A DNA stretch of 64,000 bases, taken from assembly GCA_964007475.1 (NCBI GenBank), contig OZ023275.1:17277829-17341828 (forward strand), written 5' to 3'. The notes beneath the pieces are model-generated. The model was not told the origin of the DNA, did not search any database, and saw only the letters and a program-made list of their open reading frames with translations. Position numbers and translations under genes: made by a program. Source of the DNA: Hybos culiciformis (taxonomy: Eukaryota > Arthropoda > Insecta > Diptera > Hybotidae). This document shows positions 54,051 through 64,000 of the stretch, piece by piece; the first letter of the stretch is position 1, and each line of letters begins with the position of its first letter.

Positions 54051-57000
54051 TCAAGGGATTCCATCATCAGACTCTTCTGGATTTTTGTGAATTAGTTTTG
54101 AGAGAGCTTCTAAACTTTCACGTACCTGAAAAAAATACTTTAAATTTTTTTTTTCCTAGAACAATTTTATTTTATTCACCTTTGCTATTTGTTCTAAATT
54201 TTTAGCTAAAAAATTTTGAGCTTCTTCACTGCTTCGTCTTTGCAACTCTTTTTGCCACAAATAAACATCATCATTGCTGTTTGAGGTCTACGAAATTTAA
54301 AAATAATAATTAAAATAAATTTAACATATTTTTGAGAAAACTTACCCATTTACTAAAATCTAAATTCCTATAATCGGATTTGGCTTCAATATCTAAAATT
54401 TTGTACATTAAGAATCCGGACATTATAGATAACAAAATTGTTAATACTATTCCTAAATAAACAATATGAAAATCTTGTGGGTATTTAAATTTTATAAATG
54501 ATGATAAATTTAGTTTATTTTCATTTGATGCCGCCGGAAGCTGCTCGATTTTCTTTTGTGTTTTAATTGGTGAATTTGTTGAGCAAGGTGATTCTAATGT
54601 TGCTGTTGCAGCTATCACTAATTTAGGACCGTCTACTTCATCAAATGATATAGCAGCAACGGCAGGTATAGAACGATTTCTTAATTGACTAGTATCTGTA
54701 GATATATTCTCATTTGTATTTGTTATTGCACTGTTTGTATCTACTATTGCTAAAATAATATAAAAATTAAAGTAACTCCTTAAATTTCTTTTATAACAAC
54801 TCCTATCTATTATTACCTTGCGGAGGACTTTCATTGCCACTAATTGAACAACTACTATCATCTTCTATATATTCTTCAGTATCAGGAACTTTGGGTATTA
54901 CTTCGATTGGCTCTAGTGGTTGACATACAGAACACATCAGTCTAAATGCAGCTTCACGACTCATGAAGCTTCCAAATACATGACGTTCATCAATAGTTGC
55001 CACACCAACTGCATTTGGAATAATCTTTGCAGTTTTTTCCTTGGAAATTTTAATTACTGATGAGGTTGGAATGAGTAGCTAAAAAAAAGAATATTGATTA
55101 AATAACTAATTCTTTTTTTTAATTGATAGAATTTACCTTTGTAACAAAACCGAATACATTTGAATAAAATGCAAAATAATTTTCTGTTATATATAAATGT
55201 CCTTGTAGTAAAATATCACTGACTAGGGCACAAGAGAAATCTGAAAACAAAAAAAACAAAAAAGAATGATCGTCAACTTCTGGGGAATAAAATTAAATAA
55301 TTTGCTACATTTAAAAACTCATCTCAACCAGAAATAAGATTTGAATTAAATAATAATAGTCTATCACGCCAAGTTTCCTTTTTCTCATTACTCATCATTA
55401 GAGTAAAGAAATAAAATATGGAGATAAAATTAATATTTGATAATTTTGGCTCTGAAGAACACGTAGAATTTTTGATGTTTTTTTCGGAGAAAGAAAGCAA
55501 ACTAATCAGGTAATAGACTAAACTAATTTTATATCTAATGTAGATTTTATAATATATATTATTGTATTGTTGTATACTCCTATGTACAATATATCCAATA
55601 ATACAAAATTCATAAAAATTAAAATAGTTAGTTTCAACTTACAGTTAATAACATTTTCTTCATTATCTACTTGCTGGAAATGTCTGTGAAATTTCTTTTG
55701 CCTAGATGAACTGAGTTCTTTTCTCTTCTTTTCTTTTTCTGGAATATCATTTTTAACCGTAGTGGTTAGTGTTTGGCTAGATTTACCCGTTGAATCAGTT
55801 ACAGAAGTTTGTGAATTAGATTTTAATGGATGTGGACTTCCGCTTCTTTTATCTTGATGTTGCTTAGGAGATAGTTGTTGCTGATTTGTTCCAGTTAATA
55901 ATGAAGAACTCGATGAAACAGAAGGTAAGGGAGAAGGGGATGAAGATGATTGTTTGTGGGATCTGAAAAAATAAAGGAAAATTATTATTTAAAATTATAG
56001 TGAATAAAATAAAAAATAAAAGTTAGGGATACTATAATTACTTCTTATCTATGAATACATATATTTTGATTCAGTAACAGTGAAGCTTAATCATAGGATA
56101 CATATGTATGTGAAAACAAAGTATATTTTCAAATGATAAGTCGAAAAAAAATTCACGCTATCTAATAAGATAATAATTATGTTATTCACAAGTAAGAACA
56201 TTTCAATATTACTCATTCAAGTAACTACATATATTCTGGAATAATTTAAATGATATATTTATAATCAAAAATTATTATAAACGTATGTCTTATGTTTTGT
56301 TAATAATTTCAATTCAAGATGTTTTTAGGTACCTTCCTTTCCTATATATTTTTTAATTAAAAGTCAAAAAAGATGCAGAACGTTACTTTAACAATTAATT
56401 AAAAGGTTCTTTTTACAGCGCAAAATTATATATTGACTACTCTGTTTATTTCAGTATCTATAGCCAGAAATATTCATTATTTGAGAACGATACGAAAAAA
56501 ATTTAATTCAAAACCATTAAATCAGTATTTTGGCTCCTTATATAGTTTGAAAACTTTATAAGGATGCTACTAATTAGCCAAATTTGGAATATATTTTGAA
56601 TTTAATTTCGTTAATTAGCTTGCCCCAAATAAATGCATTTAGTTGGATTTGTCATCGTAGATATTAGTTTAAAAAATTATAAAAAAAATAAACTGTAACC
56701 TTTAATATAGAAAAATTGAGAATTAAATAATTTTTGGATTACACACTTCAACGCTTCGCTAACTGCTTAATATACCTTTAAATGATCTGTTTTATAGCAA
56801 AGTTCAATGTTTATGTTTTCTAAAATGTGATTCTTCTTGATTGTATCAATATCAATATCAATCAATATTATGGTTATTATATAAAAGATATTTAAAGTTT
56901 TTTTTACAAAAAAAAAAAAATTTAAATTATTGAAAATTCAGTTTTTTAAAAAACTAGTATGTTTTTTTTTTTAAATATAAAAGACTGATGATTGTACTAA

Positions 57001-57853
57001 AATCTGCATTCGATTTAGAGACCTCGACGACGAAATAATTAATTGAAAATTCCGTAATAAAACATTCAGTGCAATTAATATGTAGGTAGAAACCTTAATT
57101 TATATTAATTAAGTAACATATAAAATTTTAGTAAGCTGTAAGAGAAAGGTACCTATAAAGAAAATTTTATCAAGTGTCAATTTTGGGATTTCTTAATTAT
57201 TTTGAGAATGCTAGCTAACACAACAATCCAACAATAAGAATTTTTCTGTGATTATTAAAGTAAAAGCAATAGAACTTTAAATTCATTTAAAATATTGAAA
57301 ACTATTAATTTTCATATTCTAGAATCTATACCTAGAATAAAATACTGCATTCAACTACAAAGTGTTTTATTACTATGTACTTTTTACATATAATATTAAT
57401 AAATAAAATAATTACGTCAAACGTGATACGTGATGTTTATGTCACGAGAAAAGCCGCTTTGATTTTAATTTTTGTTTTTTTTTTTTTAAATCATTGTGTT
57501 CCAATTTTATTACAAGGGTATTGAAATGTCTAAAAATAGTTCAGAAACGAATCAGATCAGTTAACTATGTGTAAACTATTTTGTTTTTCATTTACTACTA
57601 AGTTTGTATTTTTATATTATGTTAAAGAAGAGTATTTTTCAGTCATAATTACATATATTTGTTTTTCCTACTTCGCGAATCTTACTATATAGTATACTTA
57701 CTCGTCTGAGCTGGATGTACTATAATCCTCAGTTGATTCTGTACTAATATTACGATCAACATTCTTATTAATCGGAATAATTTCAATGAGTTTCATTCCG
57801 GAATAAAATTTTTTCACATTATTGTAAATGTGATTGAATGATTCGTGAGACAT
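54051..57853 (-). CDS. GRAM-domain single-pass membrane protein (GRAMD2/GRAMD2B type)
   Basis: Probable ER membrane protein that senses plasma-membrane lipids at ER-plasma membrane contacts; this role is known for the mammalian GRAMD family and inferred here. Exons: 57853-57702, 55962-55643, 55240-55137, 55078-54817, 54749-54346, 54287-54180 and 54125-54051, all GT..AG and in phase, 1425 nt, 474 residues. A Ser-rich, disordered N-terminal third precedes the GRAM domain (about residues 140-245: KKFHRHFQQV, SCALVSDILLQGHLYIT, ENYFAFYSNVFGFVTKLLIP, VATIDERHVFGSFMSREAA). An acidic linker follows, then one membrane helix (IVYLGIVLTILLSIMSGFLM, about residues 367-386) and a short helical tail. No VASt/ASTER domain is seen between GRAM and helix, which favours GRAMD2 over GRAMD1. 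The frame extends upstream of 57853 without another ATG; the chosen ATG (MSHESFNH) has G at -3. Exon 1 is separated from the rest by a 1.7-kb intron. Confidence 0.9.
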
Positions 57854-60800
57854 TACTGATTTTTCTTTTTTTAAAATATTTAAAAAATTATCCGTTTTTG
57901 TTTTCGTTATTTTTTTTTTTGTTATTGATTTGCTCAAGCTTTTGTTTACTCGTAATAGTATATAGTAATCCTATATCGGCACGTTGTAATCAATTTTCTG
58001 AGCACACTTTTGAATTGAAATAAAAAGAATATTCTGAATATATTTTATTTTTTTCTTTTTTAATAACATTTCTTGACTCATTGAAAATAAGCAAAGAACA
58101 AAAAAAAAACTAATATACAATAAATGTACTGTCATTATAAAAAGTTCCCAAAAAATTTTTGTTTTTTTTTTTTCTTCGATAAAAAATACTAAACTCTAGT
58201 TAATTCTTTTCGTTACACAATATAAACAACTATCATAGATTAATAATCTTATCTTTAAATATTATGTTATATATGAAGTTAGTATTATAGATAGGAATTA
58301 GTTTGTCCATTATCATTGTATAGCTAGCACTTATAATATTGAATCTTGAAAGTTAGTACATACTTATTTTTTTTTGGAATTGAATGAAAGTAATTATTAG
58401 AACTAAATAAATAATATCAAGGTCAAAATTTTTAAAAGTTTTGCTAATAAGAAATTTATCGATCATGATTAGGATCTTAGTAAAGAAATTATATTTTGAT
58501 TAAGTATTTAAAAATAACAAACTTTCCCTTTTTTTTTCAGTCTTTTTGATTGAGTGAATTTGATTTAAGATAAGCATACTGACTTAGCTATAAGTATAAT
58601 ATTCTAATATTTATTTAATACTTATTTATTTTATATGGAACAAATTGAAACATACGATGTTCTAGAATATTTGTTTAATTATTCAGATAATAATCTTAAA
58701 TGAAATATGGATGTGGTTTGACAATAACATTTAAGATTTTACATTAAACGTTCTACACTTTTTTTTAAATCCCTTTAACAAATCCGGATTCATTAATTTA
58801 ATTTAATGGGTGCATCAAAAATTCTTATCTTTTCAACACTAGGTATTTTATCTTTTTGTTTTTTGCTTATTTTCTCAATGGGATAAGAAAACTATTAAAT
58901 AGAAATATAAAAATTAATTAACACAAAAATTTAGTTACATCGATTTTCTATTAATTCACAACGAATTTTAATATTTTATGAATAAAAAAAAAAAAAAAAT
59001 TCTAACGATTTTATTTTTATTATAATTATACGTTAGTAAATATTTATTCCGGTATTTTTATTTCTTTGGTTATTATTATGATATGAAAAAGAAAAAAAAA
59101 TTCTTTCCTCATTAATATCTTCACAAATCACAATACTATACTAAGAACTTATTTTGTGAAAAAAGCATTTTTTATAATAAAAAAAAATAAAAATAAAATT
59201 TGAAGTTAAGTTATAAATGTATAATTTTATTTGTATGTATAAAAATTTAGTTTAAATATCAGATATATTTTGTGATTACCGACAATTTATTTAAAAAAAT
59301 TTCTTTGATGGAAAATAGAATATATACTAGATAGAATAACAAAAAAAATATACTATGGATTAATACAGATTAATAAAGATTAATATTGAACTTTAATTGT
59401 ATTTAACAATATTTTAGTTTTAAGAAATAGCCTTAAATAATCAATCTGAAAAAACTAAAAAATACTGATACTGATTAAATATGGATTAAATTATTGAAAT
59501 TTTTATTTGACAATTCGAAAATTAATTAAAAGTCTGATACTGCAAAACAATTCTTTTAGAAATCTTTAATAATTATTTAAATATTGATAACAAAAAATAC
59601 TTATTTTTGTTGAAAAAGCATTTTTTTTATATTATTTATATGGTGACATGGGTAGACTAATAGCTCAATGACAATATTATATTATAAATAAAAATGGACA
59701 GACGTAAATTGGGTGCAAGTATTTTATTGCAATAGGTACTTTGAACAGCTGATTAAACATTCAAGTATTTATTTAATATCAAAAATATACGATAAACATA
59801 CGATAACAGATCTTATTTATGTGACTGATGTGTGAAAACAAGTTTTTTTTTATTGTTCTTAAACTAGTAAGCATACAAAGTTATTGCTACCCTATATGTT
59901 GTTCAACTTAATTTTATTTGAAATGAAAAACCTTTAGTAATGATGATGTTAGTTATTATTTTCCTAGATAAGTAAGAAATTAATAAATCATTATATAAAT
60001 ATATATTAATAAATATTATTGTCCCAGTCAAAGTGAACAAAAAACAATTGTAGTAATGTTTATTTCTTCGACACATTTGACAAAATATTGATGAAGTTTT
60101 GAATTTTGGAAACAAATTCCTAATGGAAAAAAGCATGTTTTTGTGTGTTTCAGGGTTACTATATAAAGAAAAATCAATAAAAGGAATATTGGATTCAAAA
60201 TTAATTAAACTCCAAGGAAACAGAATCTACGGGTTTCATGACCCAAATTTTTTTTCAATTAAATATTTTATGAGCCCCAGAAATTCTGCGTTTTATAAGT
60301 TGCGAAAAAGGGTATTTGCAATACCTTAATATTAACCTTTTACATATGTATATTGTAAATTTTTTGAGAAAAAAAAAAAAAATCTTCGATAATTAACTTT
60401 GATATGGCAGACGGACGTCTTAATTTCATTATACCCACAGGTAACGTTGATCTAAGGCATCCTCAATGATGTTTACCTTAATTACTTTAATACGAAAATA
60501 ATTATCAAATTTGAATGAAAAAATGCATTGATTTCATTTAATACATTTTAAAAATACAAATTAAAAAATATTACGAAAGGATTAAATATTATTCTTCAAA
60601 TGAACTATAAAAAATATTAAAACTACGACTTCTTTTTCTAGTAGAAACTCCATAAGAATTTTAGTTAGATAATTTTCCTTTGAAGTTACCTTTAAAGACA
60701 TTTTTTTTGAAGTATTTATAGTTTTACTATGCATACTATACAAGAGTACAGCATATATACATACATGCACTCCGAACATGTTACATGAAACTAAAATCTA

Positions 60801-63013
60801 AGTCAACAAAATAATAAAAAGCTTTCTTTTTGTGATTAATATAATATATAAACTGCCTGGAAATAATAACAAGAAAAAACCTACAATTTTTAACTCTTTT
60901 TATCGAGAAGGTTAGTCAGATATTTTTTGGTTTTTTTCCACTCAAAAAATTATACGGTAGGTCGACTAATTGCGCTATAAATAAAGTTAATAACTTATCT
61001 TATTCTTATCAATATTATAAGATAAGTTATTTTGTCCCATATAATTTGTATATGGGATACATTTACATATATATCTTTTTTTGATTCAAACCATATTATA
61101 TTTACATCTATATTCTTGATTTTTTCCTTTTACTTGTAATTCATAATTTATACTAAATTTTTAGGGCTGAATAAAATATTTTAAATTTCTGTAATATGCT
61201 AAGAATTTTTATTCAGATAAACTACAAATAAAAAACCAAATAAGTACTTAATAAAATGTTTTCTAATCCCTGTAAATAATGTTACAACTGTAAATTTCAA
61301 TAGCTTAATAATCTGAAAAAATATGTACTAACTAATGTATTTAAGAAATTTTCATTATTCACCCAAAAAATATTCATAATAAATATTCATAAATAAATAT
61401 TCCAAAAAATATTCATAATAGTTATTAAGTTTATGGAGTAAAAAATAATCATTGATTCTAATTATTATTATAAAGGCTATTATTCATTTTTATACAAAAT
61501 TGTGTAGGTACATTATTTATGTGAACAATTATAATTCAAATAGGGTGAAAAAATAAAATAAAAATCTAAATAGAAAATAAATCGATTTTTTTATAATCGT
61601 CAGAGTACTTAGATGTACAAGATACTATAATATCTAATAAATAATTAAAATCCTTTCTATAATTAATTGAGATTATATCAATAAGGATAATGAAATTATA
61701 ATTTATATATAGAAAGGTCAATTTATAAGAAAGTTCAAGAAAAATTATTAACAAAATTATGACAAAGAAAAATATTTATTCAAGGTGAAAAACAAAAAAA
61801 CTAAATTATTACTATTATAATAATAATAATAATGAACTTGATAACATCAGGACAATTGAATAATTAGACATACCAAGTAAATAAGATAAAAATAAATTTA
61901 TTTAAAAATAGCTTAAAGTGACTATACTTAGGGTTTTAATGTTTATAATATAATGTTCATTGTTCATTGATAACATAAAACTATTATATAAAATTATTTC
62001 AGTATTTTCTTAAAATATGCATAAAAATTATATTAACAAACCATAATTTCCTTAAAAACCTTAGTTTTTATTTTATTTAAACTAGATGTATGAGAAATGA
62101 TGAAACATTTTTCGGCTTAAAAAAAATTAAAAATATTTACTTGATAAAACGAGTGTATTTATCAATATATGAAACAAAACAAATAATTCTAAATTTGTTT
62201 TTATTTTGATGTTCTTCTATACATAGTTTGTACATCATACATAATACTTTTATTTACAATAAAGTTTTTACTTTTAGACAACATTCAAAATTTGTTGCTA
62301 TTTATTCTACTAAAACATCAACTAACTTCCGGGTAAAATATTTTTGCAGGATTAATCAATAAAATTTATCAACAATACTAAATTTTGTAACATTGTAATT
62401 TGAAGCTTATTTATTTATTGATAACTGAAATGATAAGCCGTAGAAAATGAGGTCGAAAGTGATAATCAGATTATGTGTGTATATTAATGAAAAAAAAATT
62501 AAAAAAGTCGATTTATTTGTTCAATTTCATTTTAAAATAAATACTTACTTCATTCTTCGTTTTCAATCGATATATAAACGTTTCGATAACACAAATAAAA
62601 GTATTTTTTAAAAATTTATATATCTTCTAAACCTAAACTACATTGTAAACATTATTAATTATATATAGTGAATTAGTTGAATCAAAGAAATATTGTAATA
62701 ATGACATTTGACTTTTTTCTAAACATTTTCAAACCATTCAAGCTTGTCTAATTAGTTGTTTTAAAATTAAGTTTTCTTTAATTTTCTTGAGGTGTAATAA
62801 CTCTTTTTTTTAAATTTATAATTAATAGTAAAATATTAATTTTAAATTAATACAAAAATTTCGTATCACAAAATAAATATGAAAGAAAAATTCACCTTAG
62901 GCTCTTGTTATCTTCACTTTTTGACCATTGAAGCACGCACGGTGCTGGATCATAAATCAAATAAAAAAATCTATTTTTGTTCGAAACACTGGAAATGTAA
63001 GTATGATGGGCAC
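57854..63013. other. AT-rich intergenic DNA upstream of the GRAM gene
   Basis: No supportable gene. A plus-strand open segment at 60155-60329 follows a good acceptor (TGTGTTTCAG) and ends in a stop after 57 codons (ending RKRVFAIP). A separate ATG at 60405 runs MADGRLNFIIPT to a GTAACG donor. Neither joins to anything I can identify, so both stay uncalled. The palindrome at 60989-61031 is listed separately. Confidence 0.5.
60989..61031. repeat. Perfect 15-bp inverted repeat with paired GATA motifs
   Basis: AATAACTTATCTTAT (60989-61003) is followed 13 bases later by its exact reverse complement (61017-61031). Each arm contains AGATAAG, the consensus site of GATA transcription factors, so the two sites face each other. 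It lies about 3.1 kb upstream of the GRAM gene's first ATG. In AT-rich DNA such hairpins can be coincidental. Confidence 0.4.
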
Positions 63014-64000
63014 TTTTTTTTTTTTTTTTAATTAAAGTTACCAAATCACTAGGTGGGATACCTTTTATACTATAAGAAGTATGGATTTGTAATGAGGACA
63101 GGAAGTTTAGACGGGATTAAAAAGTGGGACAGTTAGTAGGTAATCATTTACACTCTTCTTAAAGCGGCGCAGGTCGTAAATCAAGCGTCCGCCAGCTGTC
63201 GGGAACAGTTTTGAAGGGAGAGCATTCCACATTTTCGAGGTGCGAATTGAAAACGAATCTCCGAAGCTCGTTCTATCACATCTGGGAATTTTGACGAAAT
63301 ATGGGTGTGACGTTGAAGCGGTACGTGTTTGGCGTGAAAATACTTGAAGTTGAGGAAGTAGGGCCTTTACTTCCAGGGAACACGTATCCATTCCAACAAA
63401 GTATTTATAAAAAATGGAAAGTGAACCTACATTACGACGGTGGTTGAGTAAGTTAATGAGCTGGTGGTTTGGTCGTTGTTTATCAATCTAATAGCCCTTC
63501 TCTGAACTTTGGTCAGGTATTCAAGATGGGTTTTGGGAATTGTATTCTAATTTCGGTCGTATGTAGGATTTGTAAATGTTTAAGAGATCAGAGGGGGAAA
63601 AGTATTGTTTACATCTTTTTAAAAAACCAAGACATTTCGCTGCGTTTTTTGCCGTTTCGAAAATATGAATTTTCCAGCTTAAATCGCTAGTTATTTTCGA
63701 ACCTAAAATGTCAAGGCTTCCAGATTTGGCAATACTTTCGCCTTGAAAAGAAAATTGGGGATCAAAATTTCACAGCTTTCCAGAAATTAGGCAGCATTGA
63801 GTTTTGGATGCGTTAAACTCAACTCTGTTGAGAAGACCCCATTGAAAAATTTTGGAAAGGTCATGATTTATGCTACTCTGCAAAAAATTGCGTTTAGTAG
63901 TAACAGCATTTGAAGATGCTGATTTCCTATTAATAAAATCGTAGCATGCACTTATGTTTCTTTTTTAAATATATAGTGAATCCCGAAACATTAAAGTTTA
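63014..64000 (-). mobile_element. 3' part of a decayed non-LTR retrotransposon (reverse transcriptase)
   Basis: On the minus strand the window edge shows the end of a jockey/CR1-like reverse transcriptase ORF. From the edge inward: WGLLNRVEFNASKTQ with CCL, then LDILGSKITSDLSWK, then AAKCLGFLKRC and YKSYIRPKLEYN, then HLEYLTKVQRRAIRLIN. After that come HRRNVGSLSIFYKYFVG, HPYFVKIPRC, MWNALPSKLFP and YDLRRFKKSVNDYLL, with a stop at 63107. A T-run on the plus strand (63014-63029) is the poly(A) tail. The ORF has in-frame stops (63770-63772 and 63521-63523) and at least two frame changes (near 63530 and 63440), so this copy is dead. The rest of the element lies beyond the window. Confidence 0.88.

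Noticed and set aside
57854..57937. Upstream extension of the GRAM gene (SKSITKKKITKTK...)
   Set aside because: The frame is open but starts only from TTG, the sequence is Lys-rich low complexity, and no ATG lies between it and the upstream stop. The ATG at 57853 is preferred.

Overview
This 64-kb window is nuclear DNA from an arthropod, most probably an insect. Genes are split by introns with GT..AG boundaries, intergenic DNA is extremely AT-rich, and DNA-transposon debris is abundant. The two most conserved products, nuclear cap-binding protein 80 and the mitochondrial isocitrate dehydrogenase alpha subunit, read as insect-type orthologues. The sequence does not let me name the order or species. 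Gene models below were built by hand from splice sites and reading-phase continuity; exon boundaries for the three conserved genes are phase-consistent throughout.

Layout from left to right. Positions 1-5512 hold no gene. They carry a 1.77-kb non-autonomous DNA transposon with a 5-bp target duplication, into which a GC-rich foldback element has inserted, and a separate palindromic MITE. The minus-strand NCBP1/CBP80 gene (nine exons, 799 codons) runs from 21672 down to 5513. Its fourth intron is about 10.6 kb and contains a complete-looking opposite-strand gene (14332-18368, plus) for a long low-complexity Thr/Pro-rich protein I do not recognise, as well as a tRNA-like SINE-type sequence. NCBP1 intron 1 carries a second copy of the foldback element, a 499-bp near-perfect palindrome with a G-quadruplex-like loop. 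A minus-strand gene ending at 22749 encodes a disordered, probably nuclear protein with two conserved-looking islands.

Positions 23.8-45.5 kb are a gene-poor expanse. Two weak, phase-matched chains of candidate exons lie here: one on the minus strand (35327 to 33635), which may be the 5' part of the 22.7-kb gene, and one on the plus strand (27368 to 37464). IDH3A (plus) occupies 45554-50444, with an 8-bp-TSD hAT-like MITE in its large second intron. A convergent minus-strand gene at 57853-54051 encodes a GRAM-domain, single-pass membrane protein of the GRAMD2 type. The right end (63014-64000) is the 3' part of a decayed non-LTR retrotransposon on the minus strand.

The recognised genes share no single pathway. 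NCBP1 acts in nuclear mRNA cap binding, IDH3A in the TCA cycle, and the GRAM protein at membrane contact sites. I found no CRISPR, operon or bacterial-type system. The most unusual structures are the foldback palindrome family, the intron-nested gene, and the unrecognised lineage-specific proteins.
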